NCBI GenBank assembly: GCA_033239125.1 | Contig: BSWB01000002.1 | Coordinates: 88,594,560 to 88,658,559 of the forward strand | DNA from: Fagopyrum homotropicum | Lineage: Eukaryota > Streptophyta > Magnoliopsida > Caryophyllales > Polygonaceae | DNA length: 64,000 nt | Direction of reading: 5' to 3' | Made by a program: the position numbers and the translations under genes | The notes under the pieces: model-generated | Database searches by the model: none | Told to the model about the DNA's origin: nothing | The model's input: the letters and a program-made list of their open reading frames with translations, nothing else | Shown here: piece after piece, positions 33,701 to 48,360 of the stretch | Layout: each line of letters opens with the position of its first letter | Position numbering within the stretch: the stretch's first letter is position 1

Positions 33701-36700
33701 ATCTGAGTTGGGAATCCTTGAAGACCAACAATGGACGTTTTCCTTGACAAATGGCACGCAAAATCAGATTGTTTAGAACTAGAAATGATGTTGGACAAAA
33801 GGGAAGAAAGAGAATGAAATGGAACGTGGAATGTTTGGTAGAAGTAGATCCAAAAGAACCAAACGACTCCCTTACAAGAACCTTGATCAGATTGATCAAA
33901 ACCCAAGCAAGATGATGCCTTCAACCCTTTCTTCTATAACCTTACACAAGCCTTCAATGGAGACATGCACAAGGAGGGACTAGTATTGACTAGTAGCACC
34001 AATCTCTAAAGAGATTAACACACACAAGAACAATCTAGCAGGGATTCACAACAATTCAATCAATGGCTCACTTTATTGATTGAATTTTCTGAATAGGAAC
34101 AAACGCTCTCAAAGAGATGGTTTATCAAGTTTTGCTAAAATCTATCTAATCTGGAAAGAAGCTAAGGGAGGCTTTTTATATGCCTAGAAAGCCTCCTATC
34201 TAAAAAAGGAAAAACATTTGTCAAAAAGACAATAAAGCAAATAAAACAACTAAAACGAATAAAAATAACTCTTAAAATGTTTTGAACCTAAAGGTTATAA
34301 AAAGTCTTTTATTTACTACCAAAAGATGATATAAAATACAAAAGAAGCTCCAAAAGCCTCAATCTTCCATTTCTTGCAATTCCGGAACAAGTGTCTCTTT
34401 TTTGCTCTTGCATGGCTCCAAATCACGTGTGCATGGTGTCCCTTCCACGTCCAAGTCATCGGGAATCGTCATTAACGTAACTAAGGAAGCCTCAGTCAGC
34501 AATGAATCGTCAATGGTCTCCTTAGGAGCTAAGGACACCAACAAGTTGGACACCTCCTCTTGAATTGCTCTTGCCCTTGATCTAGTGATTGGCCCTTGCA
34601 TTGTAGGACTAGTAGGGGCTGTTGGTGATGGTCCCTCATCATACTCCCCTTCTTGGGAAGGATTCGTCCTCGAATCATCACCATCCGGGTTGGGAATCCT
34701 TGAAGACCAACAATGGACGTTTTCCTTGACAAATGGCACGCAAAATCAGATTGTTTAGAACCATAAATGATGTTGGACAAAAGGGAAGAAAGAGGTGGAA
34801 TGTTTGGTAGAAGTAGATCCAAAAGAACCAAACGACTCTCTTACAAGAACCTTGATCAGATTGATCAAAACCCAAGCAAGATGATGCCTTCAACCCTTTC
34901 TTCTATAACCTTACACAAGCCTTCAATGGAGAAGACAAGAACAAGGAGGGACTAGTATTGACTAGTAGCACCAATCTCTAAAGAGATTAACACACACAAG
35001 AACAATCTAGCAGGAATTCACAACAATTCAATCAATGGCTCACTTTATTGATTGAATTTTCTGAATTGGAACAAAAGCTCTCAAAGAGACGGTTTATCAA
35101 GTTTTGCTAAAATCTATCTAATCAGGAAAGAAGCTAAGGGAGGCTTTTTATATGCCTAGAAAGCCTCCTATCTAAAAAAGGAAAAATATTTGTCAAAAAA
35201 GACAATAAAACAAATAAAACAACTAAAACAACTAAAACAAATAAAAATAACCCTTAAAATGTTTTGAACCTAAAGGTTATAAAAAGTCTTTCATTTTATA
35301 GCAAAAGATGATATAAAATACAAAAGAAGCTCCAAAAGCCTCAATCTTCCATTTCTTGCCATTCCGGAACAAGTGTCTCTTTTTTGCTCTTGCTTGGCTC
35401 CAAATCACGTGTGCATGGTCTCCCTTCCACGTCCAAGTCATCGGGAATCGTCATTAACCTAACTAAGGAAGCCTCAGTCAGCAATGGATCGTCAATGGTC
35501 TCCTTAGGAGCTAAGGACACCAACAAGTTGGACACCTCCTCTTGAATTGCTCTTACCCTTGATCTAGTGATTGGCCCTTGCATTGTAGGACTAGTAGGGG
35601 TTGTTGGTGATGGTCCCTTATCATACTCCCCTTCTTTGGAAGGATTCGTCCTCGAATCATCACCATCTGGGTTGGGAATCCTTGAAGACCAACAATGGAC
35701 GTTTTTCTTGACAAATGGCACGCAAAATCAGATTGTTTAGAACTAGAAATGATGTTGGACAAAAGGGAAGAAAGAGAATGAAATGGAACGTGGAATGTTT
35801 GGTAGAAGTAGATCCAAAAGAATCAAACGACTCCCTTACAAGAACCTTGATCAGATTGATCAAAACCCAAGCAAGATGATGCCTTCAACCCTTTCTTCTA
35901 TAACCTTACACAAGCCTTTAATGGAGACAAGCACAAGGAGGGACTAGTATTGACTAGTAGCACCAATCTCTAAAGAGATTAACACACACAAGAACAATCT
36001 AGAAGGGATTCACAACAATTCAATCAATGGCTCACTTTATTGATTGAATTTTCTGAATAGGAACAAAAGCTCTCAAAGAGATGGTTTATCAAGTTTTGCT
36101 AAAATCTATCTAATTTGGAAAGAAGCTAAGGGAGGGTTTTTATATGCCTAGAAAGCCTCCTATCTAAAAAAGGAAAAACATTTGTCAAAAAGACAATAAA
36201 GCAAATAAAACAACTAAAACGAATAAAAATAACCCTTAAAATGTTTTGAACCTAAAGGTTATAAAAAGTCTTTTATTTAATATCAAAAGATGATATAAAA
36301 TACAAAAGAAGCTCCAAAAGCCTCAATCTTCCATTTCTTGCAATTCCGGAACAAGTGTCTCTTTTTTGCTCTTGCATGGCTCCAAATCACGTGTGCATGG
36401 TCTCCCTTCCACGTCCAAGTCATCGGGAATCGTCATTAACGTAACTAAGGAAGCCTCAGTCAGCAATGGATCGTCAATGGTCTCCTTAGGAGCTAAGGAC
36501 ACCAACAAGTTGGACACCTCCTCTTGAATTGCTCTTACCCTTGATCTAGTGATTGACCCTTACATTGTAGGACTAGTAGGGGTTGTTGGTGATGGTCCCT
36601 TATCATACTCCCCTTCTTGGGAAGGATTCGTCCTCGAATCATCACCATCTGGGTTGGAAATCCTTGAAGACCAACAATGGACGTTTTCCTTGACAAATGG

Positions 36701-39700
36701 CACGCAAAATCAGATTGTTTAGAACTAAAAATGATGTTGGACAAAAGGGAAGAAAGAGAATGAAATGGAACGTGGAATGTTTGGTAGAAGTAGATCCAAA
36801 AGAACCAAACGACTCTCTTACAAGAACCTTGATCAGATTGATCAAAACCCAAGCAAGATGATGCCATCAACCCTTTCTTCTATAACCTTACACAAGCCTT
36901 CAATGGAGAAGACAAGAACAAGGAGGGACTAGTATTGACTAGTAGCACCAATCTCTAAAGAGATTAACACACACAAGAACAATCTAGCAGGAATTCACAA
37001 CAATTCAATCAATGGCTCACTTTATTGATTGAATTTTCTGAATTGGAACAAAAGCTCTCAAAGAGATGGTTTATCAAGTTTTGCTAAAATCTATCTAATC
37101 TGGAAAGAAGCTAAGGGAGGCTTTTTATATGCCTAGAAAGCCTCCTATCTAAAAAAGGAAAAACATTTGTCAAAAAAGACAATAAAACAAATAAAACAAC
37201 TAAAACAAATAAAAATAACCCTTAAAATGTTTTGAACCTAAAGGTTATAAAAAGTCTTTCATTTTATACCAAAAGATGATATAAAATACAAAAGAAGCTC
37301 CAAAAGCCTCAATCTTCCATTTCTTGCCATTCCGGAACAAGTGTCTCTTTTTTGCTCTTGCATGGCTCCAAATCACGTGTGCATGGTCTCCCTTCCACGT
37401 CCAAGTCATCGGGAATCGTCATTAACGTAACTAAGGAAGCCTCAGTCAGCAATGGATCGTCAATGGTCTTCTTAGGAGCTAAGGACACCAACAAGTTGGA
37501 CACCTCCTCTTGAATTGCTCTTGCCCTTGATCTAGTGATTGGCCCTTGCATTGTAGGACTAGTAGGGGCTGTTGGTGATGGTCCCTCATCATACTTCCCT
37601 TCTTGGGAAGGATTCGTCCACGAATCATCACCATCCGGGTTGGGAATCCTTGAAGACCAACAATGGACGTTTTCCTTGACAAATGGCACGCAAAATCAGA
37701 TTGTTTAGAACCAGAAATGATGTTGGACAAAAGGGAAGAAAGAGAATGAAATGGAACGTGGAATGTTTGGTAGAAGTAGATCCAAAAGAACCAAACGACT
37801 CTCTTACAAGAACCTTGATCAGATTGATCAAAACCCAAGCAAGATGATGCCTTCAACCCTTTCTTCTATAACCTTACACAAGCCTTCAATGGAGAAGACA
37901 AGAACAAGGAGGGACTAGTATTGACTAGTAGCACCAATCTCTAAAGAGATTAACACACACAAGAACAATCTAGCAGGAATTCACAACAATTCAATCAATG
38001 GCTCACTTTATTGATTGAATTTTCTGAATTGGAACAAAAGCTCTCAAAGAGACGGTTTATCAAGTTTTGCTAAAATCTATCTAATCTGGAAAGAAGCTAA
38101 GGGAGGCTTTTTATATGCCTAGAAAGCCTCCTAACTAAAAAAGGAAAAACATTTGTCAAAAAGACAATAAAGCAAATAAAACAACTAAAACGAATAAAAA
38201 TAACCCTTAAAATGTTTTGAACCTAAAGGTTATAAAAAGTCTTTTATTTAATACCAAAAGATGATATAAAATACAAAAGAAGCTCCAAAAGCCTCAATCT
38301 TCCATTTCTTGCAATTCCGGAACAAGTGTCTCTTTTTTGCTCTTGCATGGCTCCAAATCACGTGTGCATGGTCTCCCTTCCACGTCCAAGTCATCGGGAA
38401 TCGTCATTAACGTAACTAAGGAAGCCTCAGTCAGCAATGGATCGTCAATGGTCTCCTTAGGAGCTAAGGACACCAACAAGTTGGACACCTCCTCTTGAAT
38501 TGCTCTTACCCTTGATCTAGTGATTGACCCTTACATTGTAGGACTAGTAGGGGTTGTTGGTGATGGTCCCTTATCATAATCCCCTTCTTGGGAAGGATTC
38601 GTCCTCGAATCATCACCATCTGGGTTGGGAATCCTTGAAGACCAACAATGGACGTTTTCCTTGACAAATGGCACGCAAAATCAGATTGTTTAGAACTAGA
38701 AATGATGTTGGACAAAAGGGAAGAAAGAGAACGAAATGGAACGTGGAATGTTTGGTAGAAGTAGATCCAAAAGAATCAAACGACTCCCTTACAAGAACCT
38801 TGATCAGATTGATCAAAACCTAAGCAAGATGATGCCTTCAACCCTTTCTTCTATAACCTTACACAAGCCTTCAATGGAGACAAGCACAAGGAGGGACTAG
38901 TATTGACTAGTAGCACCAATCTCTAAAGAGATTAACACACACAAGAACAATCTAGCAGGGATTCATAACAATTCAATAAATGGCTCACTTTATTGATTGA
39001 ATTTTCTGAATAGGAACAAAAGCTCTCAAAGAGATGGTTTATCAAGTTTTGCTAAAATCTATCTAATCTCGAAAGAAGCTAAGGGAGTCTTTTTATATGC
39101 CTAGAAAGCCTCCTATCTAAAAAATTAAAAACATTTGTCAAAAAGACAATAAAGCAAATAAAACGAATAAAAATAACCCTTAAAATGTTTTGAACCTAAA
39201 GGTTATAAAAAGTCTTTTATTTAATACCAAAAGATGATATAAAATACAAAAGAAGCTCCAAAAGCCTCAATCTTCCATTTCTTGCCATTCCGGAACAAGT
39301 GTCTCTTTTTTGCTCTTGCATGGCTCCAAATCACGTGAGCATGGTCTCCCTTCCACGTCCAAGTCATCGGGAATCGTCATTAACGTAACTAAGGAAGCCT
39401 CAGTCAGCAATGGATCGTCAATGGTCTCCTTAGGAGCTAAGGATACCAACAAGTTGGACACCTCCTCTTGAATTGCTCTTACCCTTGATCTAGTGATTGG
39501 CCCTTGCATTGTAGGACTAGTAGGGGCTGTTGGTGATGGTCCCTCATCATACTCCCCTTCTTGGGAAGGATTCGTCCACGAATCATCACCATCCGGGTTG
39601 GGAATCCTTGAAGACCAACAATGGACATTTTCCTTGACAAATGGCACGCAAAATTAAATTGTTTAGAACCATAAATGATGTTGGACAAAAGGGAAGAAAG

Positions 39701-42700
39701 AGAATGAAATGGAACGTGGAATGTTTGGTAGAAGTAGATCCAAAAGAACCAAACGACTCTCTTACAAGAACCTTGATCAGATTGATCAAAACCCAAGCAA
39801 GATGATGCCTTCAACCCTTTCTTCTATAACCTTACACAAGCCTTGAATGGAGAAGACAAGAACAAGGAGGGACTAGTATTGACTAGTAGCACCAATCTCT
39901 AAAGAGATTAACACACACAAGAACAATCTAGCAGGAATTAACAACAATTCAATCAATGGCTCACTTTATTGATTGAATTTTCTGAATTGGAACAAAAGCT
40001 CTCAAAGAGACGGTTTATCAAGTTTTGCTAAAATCTATCTAATCTGGAAAGAAGCTAAGGGAGGCTTTTTATATGCCTAGAAAGCCTCCTATCTAAAAAA
40101 GGAAAAACATTTGTCAAAAAAGACAATAAAACAAAGAAAACTACTAAAACAAATAAAAATAACCCTTAAAATGTTTTGAACCTAAAGTTTATAAAAAGTC
40201 TTTCATTTTATACCAAAAGATGATATAAAATACAAAAGAAGCTCCAAAAGCCTCAATCTTCCATTTCTTGCCATTCCGGAACAAGTGTCTCTTTTTTGCT
40301 CTTGCATGGCTCCAAATCACGTGTGCATGGTCTCCCTTCCACGTCCAAGTCATCGGGAATCGTCATTAACGTAACTAAGAAAGCCTCAGTCAGCAATGGA
40401 TCGTCAATGGTCTCCTTAGGAGCTAAGGACACCAACAAGTTGGACACCTCCTCTTGAATTGCTCTTACCCTTGATCTAGTGATTGGCCCTTGCATTGTAG
40501 GACTAGTAGGGGCTGTTGGTGATGGTCCCTTATCATACTCCCCTTCTTGGGAAGGATTCGTCCTCGAATCATCACCATCTGGGTTGGGAATCCTTGAAGA
40601 CCAACAATGGACGTTTTCCTTGACAAATGGCACGCAAAATCAGATTGTTTAGAACTAGAAATGATGTTGGACAAAAGGGAAGAAAGAGAATGAAATGGAA
40701 CGTGGAAATATTTGGTAGAAGTAGATCCAAAAGAACCAAACAACTCCCTTACAAGAACCTTGATCAGATTGATCAAAACCCAAGCTAGATGATGCCTTCA
40801 ACCCTTTCTTCTATAACCTTACACAAGCCTTCAATGGAGACAAGCACAAGGAGAGACTAGTATTGACTAGTAGCACCAATCTCTAAAGAGATTAACACAC
40901 ACAAGAACAATCTAGAAGGGATTCACAACAATTCAATCAATGGCTCACTTTATTGATTGAATTTTCTGAATAGGAACAAAAGCTCTCAAAGAGATGGTTT
41001 ATCAAGTTTTGCTAAAATCTATCTAATTTGGAAAGAAGCTAAGGGAGGCTTTTTATATGCCTAGAAAGCCTCCTATCTAAAAAAGGAAAAACATTTGTCA
41101 AAAAGACAATAAAGCAAATAAAACAACTAAAACGAATAAAAATAAGCCTTAAAATGTTTTGAACCTAAAGGTTATAAAAAGTCTTTTATTTAATACCAAA
41201 AGAAGATATAAAATACAAAAGAAGCTCCAAAAGCCTCAATCTTCCATTTCTTGCAATTCCGGAACAAGTGTCTCTTTTTTGCTCTTGCATGGCTCCAAAT
41301 CACGTGTGCATGGTCTCCCTTCCACGTCCAAGTCATCGGGAATCGTCATTAACGTAACTAAGGAAGCCTCAGTCAGCAATGGATCGTCAATGCTCTCCTT
41401 AGGAGCTAAGGATACCAACAAGTTGGACACCTCCTCTTGAATTGCTCTTACCCTTGATCTAGTGATTGGCCCTTGCATTGTAGGACTAGTAGGGGTTGTT
41501 GGTGATGGTCCCTTATCATACTCCCCTTCTTGGGAAGGATTCGTCCTCGAATCATCACCATCTGGGTTGGGAATCCTTGAAGACCAACAATGGAGGTTTT
41601 TCTTGACAAATGGCACGCAAAATCAGATTGTTTAGAACTAGAAATGATGTTGGACAAAAGGGAAGAAAGAGAATGAAATGGAACGTGGAATGTTTGGTAG
41701 AAGTAGATCCAAAAGAATCAAACGACTCCCTTACAAGAACCTTGATCAAATTGATCAAAACCTAAGCAAGATGATACCTTCAACCCTTTCTTCTATAACC
41801 TTACACAAGCCTTCAATGGAGACAAGCACAAGGAGGGACTAGTATTGACTAGTAGCACCAATCTCTAAAGAGATTAACACACACAAGAACAATCTAGCAG
41901 GGATTCACAACAATTCAATAAATGGCTCACTTTATTAATTGAATTTTCTGAATAGGAACAAAAGTTCTCAAAGAGATGGTTTATCAAGTTTTGCTAAAAT
42001 CTATCTAATCTGGAAAGAAGCTAAGGGAGGCTTTTTATATACCTAGAAAGCCTCCTATCTAAAAAAGGAAAAACATTTGTCAAAAAGACAATAAAGCAAA
42101 TAAAACGAATAAAACGAATAAAAATAACCCTTAAAATGTTTTGAACCTAAAGGTTATAAAAAATCTTTTATTTAATACCAAAAGATGATATAAAATACAA
42201 AAGAAGCTCCAAAAGCCTCAATCTTCCATTTCTTGCAATTCCGGAACAAGTGTCTCTTTTTTGCTCTTGCATGGCTCCAAATCACGTGTGCATGGTCTCC
42301 CTTCCACGTCCAAGTCATCGGGAATCGTCAATAACGTAACTAAGGAAGCCTCAGTCAGCAATGGATCGTCAATGGTCTCCTTAGGAGCTAAGGACACCAA
42401 CAAGTTGGACACCTCCTCTTGAATTGCTCTTGCCCTTGATCTAGTGATTGGCCCTTGCATTGTAGGACTAGTAGGGGCTTTTGGTGATGGTCCCTCATCA
42501 TACTCTTCTTCTTGGGAAGGATTCGTCCTCGAATAATCACCATCCGGGTTGGGAATCCTTGAAGACCAACAATGGACGTTTTTCTTGACAAATGGCACGC
42601 AAAATCATATTGTTTAGAACCATAAATGATGTTGGACAAAAGGGAAGAAAGAGGTGGAATGTTTGGTAGAAGTAGATCCAAAAGAACCTAACGACTCTCT

Positions 42701-43360
42701 TACAAGAACCTTGAACAGATTGATCAAAACCCAAGCAAGATGATGCCTTCAACCCTTTCTTCTATAACCTTACACAAGCCTTCAATGGAGAAGACAAGAA
42801 CAAGGAGGGACTAGTATTGACTAGTAGCACCAATCTCTAAAGAGATTAACACACACAAGAACAATCTAGCAGGAATTCACAACAATTCAATCAATGGCTC
42901 ACTTTATTGATTGAATTTTTTGAATTGGAACAAAAGCTCTCAAAGAGACGGTTTATCAAGTTTTGCTAAAATCTATCTAATCTGGAAAGAAGCTAAGGGA
43001 GGCTTTTTATATGCCTAGAAAGCCTCCTATCTAAAAAAGGAAAAACATTTGTCAAAAAAGACAATAAAACAAATAAAACAACTAAAACAAATAAAAATAA
43101 CCCTTAAAATTTTTTGAACCTAAAGGTTATAAAAAGTCTTTCATTTTATACCAAAAGATGATATAAAATACAAAAGAAGCCCCAAAAGCCTCAATCTTCC
43201 ATTTCTTGCCATTCCGGAACAAGTGTCTCTTTTTTGCTCTTGCATGGCTCCAAATCACGTGTGCATGGTCTCCCTTCCACGTCCAAGTCATCGGGAATCG
43301 TCATTAACGTAACTAAGGAAGCCTCAGTCAGCAATGGATCGTCAATGGTCTCCTTAGGAG
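30730..43360 (-). repeat. 13-unit higher-order block, copy B (12.63 kb)
   Basis: Follows copy A directly. By eye I counted about two dozen single-base or small differences from copy A (for example 20221/32851, 25921/38552, 26995/39624 and 27220/39851), i.e. near 99.8% identity, against roughly 95% between neighbouring units. The breakpoint between the copies lies within about 30680-30772: to the left the sequence matches 43.3 kb, to the right it matches 18.1 kb. The end lies at about 43310-43400. Confidence 0.92.
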
Positions 43361-45486
43361 CTAAGGACACCAACAAGTTGGACACCTCCTCTTGAATTGC
43401 TCTTACCCTTGATCTAGTGATTGACCCTTGCATTGTAGGACTAGTAGGGGCTGTTGGTGATGGTCCCTTATCATACTCCCCTTCTTGGGAAGGATTCGTC
43501 CTCGAATCATCACCATCTGGGTTGGGAATCCTTGAAGACCAACAATGGACGTTTTCCTTGACAAATGGCACGCAAAATCAGATTGTTTAGAACTAGAAAT
43601 GATGTTGGACAAAAGGGAAGAAAGAGAATGAAATGGAACGTGGAATGTTTGGTAGAAGTAGATCCAAAAGAACCAAACGACTCCCTTACAAGAACCTTGA
43701 GCAGATTGATCAAAACCCAAGGAAGATGATGCCTTCAACCCTTTCTTCTATAACCTTACACAAGCCTTCAATGGAGACAAGCACAAGGAGGGACTAGTAT
43801 TGACTAGTAGCACCAATCTCTAAAAAGATTAACACACACAAGAACAATCTAGAAGGGATTCACAACAATTCAATCAATGGCTCACTTTATTGATTGAATT
43901 TTCTGAATTGGAACAAAAGCTCTCAAAGAGACGGTTTATCAAGTTTTGCTAAAATCTATCTAATCTGGAAAGAAGCTAAGGGAGGCTTTTTATATGCCTA
44001 GAAAGCCTCCTATCTAAAAAAGGAAAAACATTTGTCAAAAAGACAATAAAGCAAATAAAACGAATAAAACGAATAAAAATAACCCTTAAAATGTTTTGAA
44101 CCTAAAGGTTATAAAAAGTCTTTTATTTAATACCAAAAGATGATATAAAATACAAAAGAAGCTCCAAAAGCCTCAATCTTCCATTTCTTGCAATTCCGGA
44201 ACAAGTGTCTCTTTTTTGCTCTTGCATGGCTCCAAATCACGTGTGCATGGTCTCCCTTCCACGTCCAAGTCATCGGGAATCGTCATTAACGTAACTAAGG
44301 AAGCCTCAGTCAGCAATGGATCGTCAATGGTCTCCTTAGGAGCTAAGGACACCAACAAGTTGGACACCTCCTCTTGAATTGCTCTTACCCTTGATCTAGT
44401 GATTGGCCCTTGCATTGTAGGACTAGTAGGGGTTGTTGGTGATGGTCCCTTATCATACTCCCCTTCTTGGTAAGGATTCGTCCTCGAATCATCACCATCT
44501 GGGTTGGGAATCCTTGAAGACCAACAATGGACGTTTTCCTTGACAAATGGCATGCAAAATCAGATTGTTTAGAACTAGAAATGATGTTGGACAAAAGGGA
44601 AGAAAGAGAATGAAATGGAACGTGTTATGTTTGGTAGAAGTAGATCCAAAAGAATCAAACGACTCCCTTACAAGAACCTTGATCAGATTGATCAAAACCT
44701 AAGCAAGATGATGCCTTCAACCCTTTCTTCTATAACCTTACACAAGCCTTCAATGGAGACAAGCACAAGGAGGGACTAGTATTGACTAGTAGCACCAATC
44801 TCTAAAGAGATTAACACACACAAGAACAATCTAGCAGGGATTCACAACAATTCAATAAATGGCTCACTTTATTGATTGAATTTTCTGAATAGGAACAAAA
44901 GCTCTCAAAGAGATGGTTTATCAAGTTTTGCTAAAATCTATCTAATCTGGAAAGAAGCTAAGGGAGGCTTTTTATATGCCTAGAAAGCCTCCTATCTAAA
45001 AAAGGAAAAACATTTGACAAAAAAGACAATAAAGCAAATAAAACGAATAAAACGAATAAAAATAACCCTTAAAATGTTTTGAACCTAAAGGTTATAAAAA
45101 GTCTTTTATTTAATACCAAAAGATGATATAAAATACAAAAGAAGCTCCAAAAGCCTCAATCTTCCATTTCTTGCAATTCCGGAACAAGTGTCTCTTTTTT
45201 GCTCTTGCATGGCTCCAAATCACGTGTGCATGGTCTCCCTTCCACGTCCAAGTCATCGGGAATCGTCATTAACATAACTAAGGAAGCCTCAGTCAGCAAT
45301 GGATCGTCAATGGTCTCCTTAGGAGCTAAGGACACCAACAAGTTGGACACCTCCTCTTGAATTGCTCTTGCCCTTGATCTAGTGATTGGCCCTTGCATTG
45401 TAGGACTAGTAGGGGCTGTTGGTGATGGTCCCTCATCATACTCCCCTTCTTGGGAAGGATTCGTCCTCGAATCATCACCATCCGGG

Positions 45487-48360
45487 TTGGGAATCCTTGA
45501 AGACCAACAATGGACGTTTTCCTTGACAAATGGCACGCAAAATCAGATTGTTTAGAACCATAAATGATGTTGGACAAAAGGGAAGAAAGAGAATGAAATG
45601 GAACGTGGAATGTTTGGTAGAAGTAGATCCAAAAGAACCAAACGACTCCCTTACAAGAACCATAAATGATGTTGGACAAGAGGGACTAGTATTGACTAGT
45701 AGCACCAATCTCTAAAGAGATTAACACACACAAGAACAATCTAGCAAGAATTCACAACAATTCAATCAATGGCTCACTTTATTGATTGAATTTTCTGAAT
45801 TGGAACAAAAGCTCTCAAAGAGACGGTTTATCAAGTTTTGCTAAAATCTATCTAATCTAGAAAGAAGCTAAGGGAGGCTTTTTATATGCCTAGAAAGCCT
45901 CCTATCTAAAAAAGGAAAAACATTTGTCAAAAAGACAATAAAACAAATAAAACAACTAAAACAAATAAAAATAACCCTTAAAATGTTTTGAACCTAAAGG
46001 TTATAAAAAGTCTTTCATTTTATACCAAAAGATGATATAAAATACAAAAGAAGCTCCAAAAGCCTCAATCTTCCATTTCTTGCAATTCCGGAACAACTGT
46101 CTCTTTTTTGCTTTTGCATGGCTCCAAATCACGTGTGCATGGTCTCCCTTCCATGTCCAAGTCATCGGGAATCGTCATTAACGTGACTAAGGAAGTCTTA
46201 GTCAGCAATGGATCGTCAATGGTCTACTTAGGAGCTAAGGACAGCAACAAGTTGGACACCTCCTCTTGAATTGCTCTTGCCCTTGATCTAGTGATTGGCC
46301 CTTACATTGTAGGACTAGTAGGGGTTGTTGGTGATGGTCCCTTATCATACTCCCCTTCTTGGAAAGAATTCGTCCTCGAATCATCACCATCTGGGTTGGG
46401 AATCCTTGAAGACCAACAATGGACGTTTTCCTTGACAAATGGCACGCAAAATCAGATTGTTTAGAACTAGAAATGATGTTGGACAAAAGGGAAGAAAGAG
46501 AATGAAATGGAACGTGGAATGTTTGGTAGAAGTAGATCCAAAAGAACCAAACGACTCCCTTACAAGAACCTTGAGCAGATTGATCAAAACCCAAGCAAGA
46601 TGATGCCTTCAACCCTTTCTTCTATAACCTTACACAAGCCTTCAATGGAGACAAGCACAAGGAGGGACTAGTATTGACTAGTAGCACCAATCTCTAAAGA
46701 GATTAACACACACAAGAACAATCTGGCAGGGTTTCACAACAATTCAATCAATGGCTCACTTTATTGATTGAATTTTCTGAATAGGAACAAAAGCTCTCAA
46801 AGAGATGGTTTATCAAGTTTTGCTAAAATCTATCTAATTTGGAAAGAAGCTAAGGGAGGCTTTTTATATGCCTAGAAAGCCTCCTATTTAAAAAAGGAAA
46901 AACATTTGTCAAAAAGACAATAAAGCAAATAAAACAACTAAAACGAATAAAAATAACCCTTAAAATGTTTTGAACCTAAAGGTTATAAAAAGTCTTTTAT
47001 TTAATACCAAAAGATGATATAAAATACAAAAGAAGCTCCAAAAGCCTCAATCTTCCATTTCTTGCAATTCCGGAACAAGTGTCTCTTTTTTGCTCTTGCA
47101 TGGCTCCAAATCACGTGTGCATGGTCTCCCTTCCACGTCCAAGTCATCGGGAATCGTCATTAACGTAACTAAGGAAGCCTCAGTCAGCAATGGATCGTCA
47201 ATGGTCTCCTTAGGAGCTAAGGACACCAACAAGTTGGAAACCTCCTCTTGAATTGCTCTTACCCTTGATCTAGTGATTGGCCCTTGCATTGTAGGACTAG
47301 TAGGGGTTGTTGGTGATGGTCCCTTATCATACTCCCCTTCTTGGTAAGGATTCGTCCTCGAATCATCACCATCTGGGTTGGGAATCCTTGAAGACCAATA
47401 ATGGACGTTTTCCTTGACAAATGGCATGCAAAATCAGATTGTTTAGAACTAGAAATGATGTTGGACAAAAGGGAAGAAAGAGAATGAAATAGAACGTGTT
47501 ATGTTTGGTAGAAGTAGATCCAAAAGAATCAAACGACTCCCTTACAAGAACCTTGATCAGATTGATCAAAACCTAAGCAAGATGATGCCTTCAACCCTTT
47601 CTTCTATAACCTTACACAAGCCTTCAATGGAGACAAGCACAAGGAGGGACTAGTATTGACTAGTAGCACCAATCTCTAAAGAGATTAACACACACAAGAA
47701 CAATCTAGCAGGGATTCACAACAATTCAATAAATGGCTCACTTTATTGATTGAATTTTCTGAATAGGAACAAAAGCTCTCAAAAAGATGGTTTATCAAGT
47801 TTTTCTAAAATCTATCTAATCTGGAAAGAAGCTAAGGGAGGCTTTTTATATGCCTAGAAAGCCTCCTATCTAAAAAAGGAAAAACATTTGACAAAAAAGA
47901 CAATAAAGCAAATAAAACGAATAAAACGAATAAAAATAACCCTTAAAATGTTTTGAACCTAAAGGTTATAAAAAGTCTTTTATTTAATACCAAAAGATGA
48001 TATAAAATACAAAAGAAGCTCCAAAAGCCTCAATCTTCCATTTCTTGCAATTCCGGAACAAGTGTCTCTTTTTTGCTCTTGCATGGCTCCAAATCACGTG
48101 TGCATGGTCTCCCTTCCACGTCCAAGTCATCGGGAATCGTCATTAACATAACTAAGGAAGCCTCAGTCAGCAATGGATCGTCAATGGTCTCCTTAGGAGC
48201 TAAGGACACCAACAAGTTGGACACCTCCTCTTGAATTGCTCTTGCCCTTGATCTAGTGATTGGCCCTTGCATTGTAGGACTAGTAGGGGCTGTTGGTGAT
48301 GGTCCCTCATCATACTCCCCTTCTTGGGAAGGATTCGTCCTCGAATCATCACCATCCGGG
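45487..48360 (-). repeat. 3-unit higher-order repeat (2,874 bp), copy 1
   Basis: Units of 909, 982 and 983 bp. Markers: a templated deletion at 45656-45679, 'ggtctacttagg' (46217), 'cgtgttatg' (47500) and 'aacataact' (48146). All recur exactly 2,874 bp later. A partial earlier copy carrying the last two unit types lies at 43.5-45.5 kb. Confidence 0.9.
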
